Shown here one piece after another: positions 1 through 8,152 of a DNA stretch of 64,000 nt; position 1 is the first letter of the stretch, and the number at the start of each line of letters is the position of its first letter. The notes below the pieces were generated by a model, which had not been told where the DNA came from, made no database searches, and worked only from the letters and a program-made list of their open reading frames with translations. Origin of the DNA: Candidatus Bathyarchaeia archaeon (lineage in GTDB: Archaea > Thermoproteota > Bathyarchaeia > Bathyarchaeales > Bathycorpusculaceae); contig JAVZEV010000002.1 in NCBI GenBank assembly GCA_038873195.1, positions 62,001-126,000 on the forward strand, in the 5' to 3' direction. The translations under genes and the position numbers were made by a program.

Positions 1-52
1 AGAATTTGCAGAATTTTCTCTTCTTTTTCTTTGAGGCGTGTTGACAAGATGT

Positions 53-1129
53 TTACCTTGTTATTTGAGCTTCTTTCAGCACTTCTAAGTGTTCTTTTGC
101 TTGTTTGTTGGTTTCGAAGTATTTTCTGATGGGGCTGATGATTTTGGAGAGTTCTTCTGCTACTGCGTTTTTGAGGTCTTGCGGGTGCAGTTTGCCTTGT
201 GCGTAGGCTTTTTCTAGTTCCTCGTAGTTTTCGAATTCTATTGTGCCGCCGAATTTTGTTGGGCGTTCTATTTTGAATGTTTTTGTTTCGTGGAATACTA
301 CGTGTTTGGCTATGTCTAAAATGGGGTTCATGTCTACTTGTTTTTCTGGGCACCATGCTTTGCGTAGTTTTTCTTTTATTTGTTGGTCTGTGTCGTGGAT
401 GAATATGGCGGTCCATGGTTTGGATTTGCTCATTTTGCTTGCGATGACTTGTTCGAGTTTGTCTTTGGTTTTGAGTTTGACTGGTTCTGCTATGCCCATG
501 AGCACATGGTGGTGAACTGCGACTGGTTTGGTCCAGCCCATTTTTGGGAAGATTTCTCTTGCGAGCACGTGGGCTTTTCTTTGGTCCATTCCCCCGTGTG
601 GTATGTCGGCGCCTATTTCTTTCACGTCCACTGCTTGCATTGGCGCGTAGAAATACTGGGATAAATCGAGTTTTTCGTTTTCGCTTCTTCCCATTATTGT
701 TAGGCAACGGAGGCTTCTGCTGAGCGTCATGTGCTTCGCGAATTTTAGTAGGTTTCGCCAGTACTCGTCGTTGTTGTGGTAAAGTTCTGAGCCTACGACG
801 ATTTTTGCTCCGGGGCAGAAGAATTTGAAGGCTTCAGCGTAGTATTTGGATGCGGAGAGGATTTTGTTCCAGTCGCCGCCGAACTTGTTGTTTATGAAGC
901 TGTGCCAGTCGGCGAGGTAGACTTGACATTTTATTCCTGCTTTTAGGAAGTCGTTTATTTTGAAGCCGGAGATTATTAGGTTTCCTAAATGTAGCAAGCC
1001 GGAAATCTCAAAGCCTTGATAGTGTCCGGGGTGCTCGTTTGTTTGTAAAAGTTGTCTTAGTTCTTTTTCTGTTAGGATTTCTTCTGTTGGCGGCTTTTTG
1101 ATTAGGTCGATTTTTGTTTCTATGTCCAA
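53..1129 (-). CDS. tyrS: Tyrosine--tRNA ligase
   Basis: Charges tRNA-Tyr with tyrosine in the cytoplasm. The 358-residue length fits archaeal TyrRS. The class I signature appears as HLGN at residues 47-50 and the KMSKS loop is intact at 232-236. The catalytic core contains YLADWHSFIN, and the helix after HGGMDQRKAH matches the tyrosine pocket of archaeal/eukaryotic TyrRS. The start is TTG (M-D-I-E-T-K). A box A reading CTTTTAAG on the minus strand lies about 40 bases upstream, so the leader is short. It is the last gene of a run holding all aromatic aminoacyl-tRNA synthetases, but the 425-base structured gap before it suggests its own promoter. Function is secure from the motifs. Confidence 0.95.
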   Translation of the reverse strand: MDIETKIDLIKKPPTEEILTEKELRQLLQTNEHPGHYQGFEISGLLHLGNLIISGFKINDFLKAGIKCQVYLADWHSFINNKFGGDWNKILSASKYYAEAFKFFCPGAKIVVGSELYHNNDEYWRNLLKFAKHMTLSRSLRCLTIMGRSENEKLDLSQYFYAPMQAVDVKEIGADIPHGGMDQRKAHVLAREIFPKMGWTKPVAVHHHVLMGIAEPVKLKTKDKLEQVIASKMSKSKPWTAIFIHDTDQQIKEKLRKAWCPEKQVDMNPILDIAKHVVFHETKTFKIERPTKFGGTIEFENYEELEKAYAQGKLHPQDLKNAVAEELSKIISPIRKYFETNKQAKEHLEVLKEAQITR

Positions 1130-1166
1130 TCTTTATCAACTTCTAACTTTCTATGCGGAAGAGAGA

Positions 1167-1174
1167 CTTAAAAG
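1167..1174 (-). promoter_or_regulatory. Box A candidate for tyrS
   Basis: CTTTTAAG on the minus strand, centred about 41 bases upstream of the TTG start of tyrS. Transcription would start about 25 bases downstream, leaving a leader of roughly 15 bases. Seen by eye only. Confidence 0.4.
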
Positions 1175-1180
1175 TTGTTT

Positions 1181-1365
1181 CGCGGGCGTTTGTTTCCCAC
1201 GTAACCTATCACTTAACTTCACTGTGGAGCGTTGCGCTCCTCTAGGTTAAGCTCTCTCGGCGTGGGATTTTTGCGCCCGCGCCCACCGTGTCCCATGTTT
1301 GGGTAAACCCTTCGTCATTGGCTTGTTGCCTTTGTTGGGTCCGTCTTCATGGATTTGCCGGTGGG
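1181..1365. ncRNA. Candidate structured non-coding RNA (family not recognised)
   Basis: The 425 bases between tyrS and pheT hold no convincing ORF but many nested perfect helices. CGCGGGCG (1181-1188) pairs with CGCCCGCG (1274-1281). Inside it, TCCCACG (1195-1201) pairs with CGTGGGA (1261-1267). Inside that, CTTAAC (1212-1217) pairs with GTTAAG (1246-1251), closed by the hairpin GGAGCG-TTG-CGCTCC (1226-1240). A second arm is closed by CCCACCG (1282-1288) with CGGTGGG (1359-1365) and holds hairpins at 1298-1307 and 1340-1353. TAACCTA (1202-1208) could pair with TAGGTTA (1243-1249) instead, excluding the CTTAAC helix. The strand is uncertain: a G-U pair at 1343/1350 favours plus, while a TATA box at 1491-1501 could drive a minus transcript. 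RNase P RNA or SRP RNA are the first families to test, but I could not match their conserved cores. Confidence 0.5.
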
Positions 1366-1490
1366 ATTTGGGAAGCTCCAGACTTTGTCATCGCCCATGG
1401 ATTAGGTGGGTTTTTGAAAAGTTAAACATTACTGTCTACTGATGAGTGGTTGTTGGAAAAAATAGGTTCTTTTTTGTGACTAGACCCCCC

Positions 1491-1501
1491 TTATAAATAG
1501 G
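1491..1501 (-). promoter_or_regulatory. TATA box candidate next to a C6/G6 run
   Basis: On the minus strand this reads CCTATTTATAA followed by GGGGGG (1490-1485). Transcription toward lower coordinates would start near 1470 and cross the structured region. It also resembles a plus-strand box A. A near-identical element occurs at 29113-29129. Confidence 0.4.
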
Positions 1502-1554
1502 TTGACCCGTTAGTCTACTCTCTTCCAAGGTAATGTGTTATAGGCTATATTTCA

Positions 1555-3213
1555 TTATTTTCTTATTAGTGGTTCTAGGTCTATTTCGAATGCTGCTGTT
1601 GGGTTTTCAAGTTCAAAGTTGTTTAGGACTTGCGGGTGAATCTCGCCTAAAACGCCCAGCTGTTTGCCGTTGATGATTATGGCGGCGGTTCTGCCTTCTA
1701 AGAAGCTTGGGTGTTTAGCCTCTTTTATTTGCCATTTCAATCCCAAATTCGCAAGAAAAGCCTCAACAATTGATTTTATCTCGGTGAAGTTCGCTGTGGA
1801 ATGTGAAGCGACTGCAGCTACGTGAAGTCTCCTTTCGCACATGGTTTCTGTTCGCTTGTTTATTTTTCCAACATCCGATGCCTCGAACAATCGCTGTGGA
1901 AAGCTTTCGCTTTTGTTGTCAGCCAAATTTTTCATCAGTCCAGGCAATAGGGATTGCCGCATTATTGTATAGTCCATGGAGACTGGATTGGCAAGTTTTA
2001 TTGGGTTTTCTGGTTTGGTTCGCATGTACTCGTAGTGGATGCGTTCGTTTGTAAGTGTGAAATTCATGGCTTCCAAAAAGCCTAAGCCTATCATTATTTG
2101 ACGCGCAGTGTTCGCCAGTCTGTGGGCTGGATGCTGTTCGCCGACTGTTACAGCCTTAGGAATTGTTGGCTTCAGCTTGTAATATCCGTAGCCTATGGCG
2201 ACTTCTTCGACTAAATCCACTTCGTGAAGGATGTCAATTCGATAAGCGGGATAAGAAACTTCCAAAACTCCTTTGCATGTTTTCTTTGCATCCAATCTGC
2301 ATTTTCGCAAGCACCTAATAGTTTCTGCTTCAGAAAGCTTCAAACCGAGAAGCTCATTTGCATAATCAACTCTCAACCTCATCTTTTCAGCGTCAAGGTT
2401 CGGCGAAACCACAGTGCGATCAGAGTATTTCACGTTAACCTTTTCGAGCGTGCCGCCCATTTCCGCTAAAGCTGTGGCTAAAACATTCAAGCTTTTTTCA
2501 ACAGCTTCATAGCTTGTGCCAGTAACATCCAAAAACAAGTTTCGCGTGTTAGCGTCTACTCTCGTTAATTCCCCATTTATTATCGGAGGCATCGAAAGAA
2601 CAGCGCCGTCCTTGTCAATTAACAATGGATACGTTGGCGACCAGTCCACAAGATGACGATAATCCATTCCCTTCTCATGCTTCTCCAAAATCTCCTTCAA
2701 ATCCATCTCTTCAGTCTTACCTAAAGGAACAAACTTCACGCTTTTAGGCTCAACAGCCGTGAAAGTGAAAGGCGGCTTGACTACGTCTAGGTTGTGAATG
2801 CCAATAGACGCTTTTTTGCGGTCTCTGCCGATTCCCCAGTGAAGGTCTTCCTGAATCTCCATCAACTCGACAACAGCGTCTTCATCAAGCTTTATGCCAC
2901 GAACAACGCCCGCAAGCATGTATGGTCTAACATTGGCAACAGCTTTGTCTATGACAAGCGTGGTTTTCGGAGCGTTCAAAGTGTATTTTGGCAGTCCAGT
3001 TTCCAATTCCAAGAATCCTTTCAAAGCTCTGGCGACACCCACGTAACTGCAAAAGTCGATGCGGTTGGGGTTATACTCGGCTTTCACGTAATCTTCAGTT
3101 ATCTCTTCCAAGTCGAAGCCAATCCATGGCAAATTCTTTGTCAATTCCTCAATCGTGACTTTCTTGCCCATGAATTTGGAAAATCTTTCCTTGTAAAGCG
3201 TTATCACTGGCAT
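1555..3213 (-). CDS. pheT: Phenylalanine--tRNA ligase beta subunit
   Basis: Non-catalytic beta subunit of the alpha2-beta2 PheRS. At 552 residues it matches the short archaeal/eukaryotic form (bacterial PheT is about 800). The N-terminal B1-like region starts with LPWIGFDLEEIT. The B3/B4-like region (about 90-260) includes RVDANTRNLFLDVTGT. A B5 domain follows, with HEVDLVEEVAIGYGYYKL, and then the class-II-like core with MRQSLLPGLMKNLADNK and the C-terminal GVLGEIHPQVLNNF. The ATG at 3213 lies inside the end of pheS (10-base overlap), so the two subunits are probably translationally coupled. Confidence 0.95.
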   Translation of the reverse strand: MPVITLYKERFSKFMGKKVTIEELTKNLPWIGFDLEEITEDYVKAEYNPNRIDFCSYVGVARALKGFLELETGLPKYTLNAPKTTLVIDKAVANVRPYMLAGVVRGIKLDEDAVVELMEIQEDLHWGIGRDRKKASIGIHNLDVVKPPFTFTAVEPKSVKFVPLGKTEEMDLKEILEKHEKGMDYRHLVDWSPTYPLLIDKDGAVLSMPPIINGELTRVDANTRNLFLDVTGTSYEAVEKSLNVLATALAEMGGTLEKVNVKYSDRTVVSPNLDAEKMRLRVDYANELLGLKLSEAETIRCLRKCRLDAKKTCKGVLEVSYPAYRIDILHEVDLVEEVAIGYGYYKLKPTIPKAVTVGEQHPAHRLANTARQIMIGLGFLEAMNFTLTNERIHYEYMRTKPENPIKLANPVSMDYTIMRQSLLPGLMKNLADNKSESFPQRLFEASDVGKINKRTETMCERRLHVAAVASHSTANFTEIKSIVEAFLANLGLKWQIKEAKHPSFLEGRTAAIIINGKQLGVLGEIHPQVLNNFELENPTAAFEIDLEPLIRK

Positions 3214-4745
3214 AATGGTGTCCTCCTAAGCCATTCAAGACGGTTACCATAAAGTGTTCTAATATCATCCACGCCAAGCTCAATCATCGCTAAACGCTCT
3301 AATCCACCGCCCCACGCAAGCACTGGATATTTGACGCCCACGGGCGCAGTGACTTCTGGCCTAAAAATGCCCATTCCGCACAGTTCCATCCACCGCTTAA
3401 GTTTGGGATGGTAAACCATTGCTTGGGCTGAAGGTTCAGTGTATGGGAAGTAGCATGACCAAAACTCCACTTTCTTCAGTCCCATTTTCGCGTAGAACGC
3501 CTTTAACGTGCCCATTAAATCTTCAAGTGTCACGCTTTTATCCATGACTATGCCTTCTACTTGATAAAATTCTGGAAGATGCTTGTACGTGACTTGCTCG
3601 TTGCGGTAAACCCTATCAACAGAAAACACTTTTATTGGCGGTTTTCGATGCTGAGAAAGATACTTTATCGTTTCAGCTGTCGTGTGCGTTCGCAAAACAA
3701 GCCTTTTCGCTTCTGCATGACTCCACTTGTAATGCCAACCCTTAGAACCCGTTGTCCAACCGTTTTCATGCGTTTTAGCAACAGCATTCACTATGCCTTT
3801 TGAAGGCAGTTTCCCAGCTTTAGGATTAGCCAAATAGAAAGTGTCCATCATCTCGCGGGCTGGGTGGTCCTGAGGCTGGAATAAAGCGTCAAAGTTCCAG
3901 AAGGCAGTTTCAACTAATGGTCCACGGATTTCTGTAAAACCCATTTCGAGAAAGATTTCGCGGACACGAGTTATAATTTGCTGCAACGGATGACTTTTGC
4001 TCGGATAAACAACTGGCCCAGGCGCGGTAACGTCGAATTTTCTCAGTTTTGTTTCACGCCATTTTCCAGTAATAATAAGTTCAGGCGTTAGCTGAGTTAC
4101 TTCTTCCTTAATAATTTCTAATCCTTTTTTGACTAGCTTCTTTCCCTCTTCTGTTAGCTCCAACTCGTAAATTGATTTCTCCTTTGTTTCCATAAGCTTA
4201 CGACGTTTCAGCAGGGCAACAGCGTCTTGAAGCCACTTGTCCAACCCTTCAACAACCACTGATTTTCTTTCCGCTAAAATTTCGAGAAGTTTTTCTTCAT
4301 CAGTTTTAGGTGGTTTCTGAGCTAAAACATCTTTGGTGATGGCGAGCGTGCGGTTCTTTTGGTTTATCACCGCCCATTTTCTCCGCACAAGCCAACCTAA
4401 CGCTACAGAAACAGTGTCAGAAGGAACCTCTGCCTCTTTCACAGCAGTAGAAATTGCAGTTTCGCAGCCTTTGTTATAAAGCACGTTTAAAATTCTGCGT
4501 TCCGGCAGCCCCTTTTTCGCGTATAATGCCCCTTCCTTGCTAAGTCCCGCGATTGTCTGCTTCTTCTCGTTTATTTTAACAAGCTTCTTTTCCTGCATTG
4601 TCAATGCTGCGCGCATTATCGCAGCGTTTGGCAGTCCAGTTTCCGCCATTAATTGTTCAACTGAAGCCTTTCCTTGGAGCTTTTCTAACGCTAGAAGTGT
4701 TTTGCGTTCGTGTTCTCTGAGGTCAACCATGCTTTTTCCCTTCAT
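3204..4745 (-). CDS. pheS: Phenylalanine--tRNA ligase alpha subunit
   Basis: Catalytic alpha subunit of PheRS. The 513-residue length suits the archaeal form. About 190 N-terminal residues form winged-helix-like DNA/tRNA-binding repeats (LEKLQGKASVEQLMAETGLP and similar). The class II core follows: the motif 1 region with HPLQQIITRVREIFLEMGF, motif 2 around VYRNEQVTYKHLPEFYQVEG, and motif 3 with AWGGGLERLAMIELGVDDIR near the C-terminus. The HTTAE segment of the phenylalanine pocket is present. It is upstream of pheT with a 10-base overlap. The preceding 177-base gap up to trpS holds an A/T-rich stretch (TTTTAATAAAAG near 4786-4797) that may be the promoter. Confidence 0.95.
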   Translation of the reverse strand: MKGKSMVDLREHERKTLLALEKLQGKASVEQLMAETGLPNAAIMRAALTMQEKKLVKINEKKQTIAGLSKEGALYAKKGLPERRILNVLYNKGCETAISTAVKEAEVPSDTVSVALGWLVRRKWAVINQKNRTLAITKDVLAQKPPKTDEEKLLEILAERKSVVVEGLDKWLQDAVALLKRRKLMETKEKSIYELELTEEGKKLVKKGLEIIKEEVTQLTPELIITGKWRETKLRKFDVTAPGPVVYPSKSHPLQQIITRVREIFLEMGFTEIRGPLVETAFWNFDALFQPQDHPAREMMDTFYLANPKAGKLPSKGIVNAVAKTHENGWTTGSKGWHYKWSHAEAKRLVLRTHTTAETIKYLSQHRKPPIKVFSVDRVYRNEQVTYKHLPEFYQVEGIVMDKSVTLEDLMGTLKAFYAKMGLKKVEFWSCYFPYTEPSAQAMVYHPKLKRWMELCGMGIFRPEVTAPVGVKYPVLAWGGGLERLAMIELGVDDIRTLYGNRLEWLRRTPLCQ

Positions 4746-4922
4746 GAATGTGGCTGGGTGAAGTTTGTAATGTAGTTGTTATTGTTTTAATAAAAGTATG
4801 CGTGGTCCTCGCTGTTTTTCGGTTAGAAAACGTTTGTTTTTTTATGTAAATTGGCGAGGCATCACTTCACCGTGCATAAGGGAATGTGCAAAGGATTATT
4901 TAATGTTTATTTCGCCCTCTTA

Positions 4923-6047
4923 TCATTCAACATTCAGAATTTCCTTAGCTTTATCGATAAACTGCTTCTTTTTGCGTTGATGCTCCTTAACAAACTTCGT
5001 AACTATGTCAATCGTTTGTTTCTTATGCTCTCCACAGAGAAGTTTCCCAGTCTTGCAATCATTGTAAACCCTTATGATTTCATCATCATCCTCGACAAAG
5101 TGGAACATGCAAACTTCGTAAACCGGACAAATCTCGGGAACCCCGCCGAGCTCACGTTGTTCCTTGATGGTTGCTCTCCCGCCAGTAAACGCATTAGAGA
5201 TTCTCTGCGCAATCACTTCAGGCTTGTCATGCAAAGTAAAATAGTTCATTAGGCGCTTGCTCATTTTCGGAGAACCATCCAAACCCTTCATGAGCTTGTG
5301 ATAAGTCGACGAGGGAAGAACAAAACCGTATTTCTTATAGAATATTTGAGCGAGGTCTCTCGTGAAGCGAATGTGAGGGTCCTGGTCAACACCGACTGGG
5401 ATAACTGTGGGTTTTGGTCCTCCAAACTCTTCAAGCTGAGGCAAAAGAATATCTCCAGCCTGTATCAAAGCAGCCAAGTATAAGCCTATGTTGCGTTCGC
5501 CGTAGATTGCCTTCATCGTAGCCAACGTTGCAGCTCTACCAAAGACTATCGCCAAATCCTTCACATGGTTTTCTTTGGATTGACGGTAAATATACGCTTT
5601 TTTCGGGTCCAACCCAAGCGCAAGCAAATCCGCTACGTTGTCAACGGCTATTTTTTCACTTTTTTCAAACGGAACCTTGTTGTCCTCGTAGGATTCAATA
5701 TCTGCAATACAATAGAACGTCTGAGCGCCTTGCTGCTGGAAATAAATGATTTCCTTCGCAGTCATTAACGTGCCAAGATGGAACTCGCCGGAAGGTTTTA
5801 TGCCGCTTAAAACTGCAAATTCCTCATGTTTCTTCATCGCATTCAGTATTCTTTCGAAGTCGCGGTGTCCGAAAACTACGCCACGCCTCATGTAAAGCGA
5901 AGGATTAGGCACTTTCGATAGAAACGGCTTAAACGGCTCAATTCCAAACTCTTTGTATAGGCGTTCGTAATCTGCAATCACGCTTGTTCCGAAGGGGTCA
6001 AGCACCGTTTTCTTGCTAGGGTCTTGCTGCAAGAGTTTCTCCTCCAT
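4923..6047 (-). CDS. trpS: Tryptophan--tRNA ligase
   Basis: Charges tRNA-Trp. It is 374 residues, the archaeal/eukaryotic TrpRS size. The class I HIGH equivalent is HLGT at residues 90-93 after GIKPSGEF, the KMSKS loop is KMSKR at 261-265, and PVGVDQDPH at 217-225 is typical of archaeal TrpRS. An N-terminal extension (1-70) with DPFGTSVIADYERL precedes the catalytic domain, as in the family. With tyrS and pheST on the same strand it completes an aromatic aminoacyl-tRNA synthetase block; the cognate tRNA-Trp gene lies 11 kb away. Confidence 0.95.
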   Translation of the reverse strand: MEEKLLQQDPSKKTVLDPFGTSVIADYERLYKEFGIEPFKPFLSKVPNPSLYMRRGVVFGHRDFERILNAMKKHEEFAVLSGIKPSGEFHLGTLMTAKEIIYFQQQGAQTFYCIADIESYEDNKVPFEKSEKIAVDNVADLLALGLDPKKAYIYRQSKENHVKDLAIVFGRAATLATMKAIYGERNIGLYLAALIQAGDILLPQLEEFGGPKPTVIPVGVDQDPHIRFTRDLAQIFYKKYGFVLPSSTYHKLMKGLDGSPKMSKRLMNYFTLHDKPEVIAQRISNAFTGGRATIKEQRELGGVPEICPVYEVCMFHFVEDDDEIIRVYNDCKTGKLLCGEHKKQTIDIVTKFVKEHQRKKKQFIDKAKEILNVE

Positions 6048-6218
6048 AGGCGTTAAAGGAGCATATAAACACTAGAAGGTTTTTAAAGTTAAGTGCATAC
6101 GCTACAAAAACAGAGAGAATTTTGGCAAGCGTTAATGCCAGTCCAACGCATTCCCCATCTAAAATGCTTTCAAGTGACGTTTAAACTTTCTGGAAGAATA
6201 CTCCATGCGCTGGCTTGT

Positions 6219-6677
6219 TTAGAGCAAACCGCGTTTACGCAACATTTCGGCGAACTCTTCCTTTGAAGGAATCACAGAATCCTTAACCAGCTCCGCAGTT
6301 ATTTTACTAACCATTTCCATGGCGCCTCTGTATTGCAACGCCTTAAAAAGCGAACCATCCAACTTCACAATCTTGTTGAAGTAAAGCGACTCCAAAGATT
6401 TTCTACCCGTAACCACCTCAACAGATAATTCATAAGTGGGAATTTCCACAACAAAATCACTTATTTTCCTATGTTCTTCAATTTCACTGGAAGGCACATG
6501 TTTTCTTTCAATAAGCTCTCCATTCTCAAACTTTGAAAACGTAGCAAAAGGCAATTCTTTAACGATAACCAGTGTTTTCCAGTTCATTCCCTTGACTTTT
6601 TCTCGATACTCCACATTAGCGTTTATTCTTTTCTTCAGCTCATCTGAAAATTCTGGAGATTCATACTTGAATGACAT
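6219..6677 (-). CDS. SCP2-like small protein
   Basis: 152 residues, soluble, with no signal peptide or membrane segment. A central alpha/beta stretch with alternating polar and hydrophobic strands (WKTLVIVKELPFATFSKFEN, then FVVEIPTYELSVEVVTGR) leads to KLDGSLFKALQYRGAMEMV. That last part resembles the C-terminal lipid-tunnel region of sterol carrier protein 2 domains. In that family such proteins bind hydrophobic ligands, and archaeal copies have no settled role. It stands alone between trpS and a divergent flavin reductase. The family assignment is tentative. Confidence 0.5.
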   Translation of the reverse strand: MSFKYESPEFSDELKKRINANVEYREKVKGMNWKTLVIVKELPFATFSKFENGELIERKHVPSSEIEEHRKISDFVVEIPTYELSVEVVTGRKSLESLYFNKIVKLDGSLFKALQYRGAMEMVSKITAELVKDSVIPSKEEFAEMLRKRGLL

Positions 6678-6833
6678 GAGTGTCTTGTTAGGACACGGGA
6701 TATTTGAATCTTATGAGTACTTCCGATTAATAGAAATTGTCCACTGCACGAAAACGTCATAACAAAACTTAATAGATGTTTAAAAATACCAATAAAACGC
6801 AAACTTCGAGTATGCTTGTTTGAGGTAATAGCC

Positions 6834-7391
6834 ATGTCTGAAAAGGTTAACGTCAATCCTTCCTCAGCTTCCAGACTGCTACATCCAATGCACACAGTGC
6901 TTGTTTCCTGCATTGACAAAAGTGGAAAACCAAACATTATAACCTTGGCGTGGGCAATGCCAACATCAATTAATCCGCCATTAGTCGCAATAAGCATCTC
7001 GCCACGAAGACACTCACACAGCCTAATTGAAGAAACAAAAGAATTCGTCGTCAACATCCCAACAATTAACATCCTAAAAGAAACGCTGTTCTGCGGCAGA
7101 GTCAGCGGCAGAGAACATAACAAGTTCAAAGAAACCGGCTTAACGCCTTTACCAGCGAAAAAAGTGAAGCCGCCAGCAATAAAAGAATGCGTGGCACATT
7201 TGGAATGCAAACTTCACAGTCAATTTACAACTGGCGACCACACAATATTCATCGGCGAAATAGTCGACGCCTACGCAGATGCTGATGCCTTCACTGAAAC
7301 ATATAGCCTAGAAAAAGCAAAAATGGTATTCCACCTAGGCGGAAACGAGTTCGCAACGCTTGACCCTAAAGTGTTAACGCCTAAACTATGA
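6834..7391 (+). CDS. Flavin reductase / flavoredoxin family protein
   Basis: FMN-binding split-barrel protein of about 185 residues. The segment VLVSCIDKSGKPNIITLAWAMPTSINPPLVAISISPRR is the usual N-terminal FMN-binding half, and NIPTINILKETLFCGRVSGRE with FKETGLTP is characteristic of the flavoredoxin branch. Such enzymes reduce FMN with NAD(P)H or transfer electrons. I chose the ATG at 6834 because GAGGT lies 7 bases upstream; an in-frame TTG 18 bases earlier would swallow that site. A box A candidate (GTTTAAAAATAC, about 6777-6788) sits at a fitting distance. Exact electron partner unknown. Confidence 0.85.
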   Translation: MSEKVNVNPSSASRLLHPMHTVLVSCIDKSGKPNIITLAWAMPTSINPPLVAISISPRRHSHSLIEETKEFVVNIPTINILKETLFCGRVSGREHNKFKETGLTPLPAKKVKPPAIKECVAHLECKLHSQFTTGDHTIFIGEIVDAYADADAFTETYSLEKAKMVFHLGGNEFATLDPKVLTPKL

Positions 7392-7404
7392 ATGTATTGC
7401 TAAA

Positions 7405-8076
7405 CTAGAACTGGTAACTTTCGCCAGGCTTAAGCACCACCACTTTCACTTTAGGCATTTTCTCTTTAACAATTTTTCCAAATTCGTCAGCTGATTGCGC
7501 CAGAACCGGAAACGTCTTATAATGCATCGGAATGACCGCTTTAGGTTTAAGCATTTTAACAGCCTCCGCTGCTTCCTTAGCACCCATAGTATAATAGCCA
7601 CCTATAGGAATCAAAGCCAAATCAAGCTTGTATAACTCGCCGATTAAGCTCATGTCTCCAAAAAGCCCCGTGTCCCCCGCATGATAAACTCTTTTGCCTT
7701 CACCCTCAATTATAACACCGGTCGGCGCACCACGCGAATCCGTATGCAACGCTTGAGTTATCAGAAATCTTATTCCTTTGACTTCCACGCTCCCGCCAAT
7801 ATTCAATCCTTCCACGTTTTTGACACCGTTTTCTTTTGCAAAATCGCCAAGTTCAATGTTAGCCACAAAAGTCGCACTCGTCCTCTTGCAGATATTTATT
7901 GCATCGCCTAAATGGTCCCCGTGGTCATGCGTAACATAAACTATGTCCGCTTTAGTTATTTCCGAAGCCTTAACTGGCGATGTTGGGTTTCCATCAAGCC
8001 ATGGGTCAACCAGAACAATTTTGTCAGCAATTTCAATTTTGAATGCCGCATGCCCAAACCACGTTACTTTAACCAA
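7405..8076 (-). CDS. UPF0173 metal-dependent hydrolase
   Basis: Metallo-beta-lactamase-fold hydrolase of 223 residues. The N-terminal WFGHAAFKIE and VDPWLDGNP signatures define the UPF0173 family, and the metal motif is THDHGDH at residues 49-55. Further ligands lie in AGDTGLFGDM and IPMHYKTFP. Substrate is unknown for most of the family. It converges with the flavin reductase gene (13-base gap) and is divergent from map. Confidence 0.9.
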   Translation of the reverse strand: MVKVTWFGHAAFKIEIADKIVLVDPWLDGNPTSPVKASEITKADIVYVTHDHGDHLGDAINICKRTSATFVANIELGDFAKENGVKNVEGLNIGGSVEVKGIRFLITQALHTDSRGAPTGVIIEGEGKRVYHAGDTGLFGDMSLIGELYKLDLALIPIGGYYTMGAKEAAEAVKMLKPKAVIPMHYKTFPVLAQSADEFGKIVKEKMPKVKVVVLKPGESYQF

Positions 8077-8152
8077 CCATTTTTCACCTCGCCACTAAAC
8101 CCTTTTAAATTATAACATGGTTAGGCGTTATTAAAAGTAAAGTGTGAAATCA

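Noticed and set aside
1435-1480. Box C/D RNA starting at TGATGAG (1439-1445)
   Set aside because: No D box CTGA at a fitting distance on that strand.
6635-7210. 191-aa minus-strand ORF
   Set aside because: Antisense shadow of the flavin reductase gene, which has clear family motifs and a ribosome binding site.
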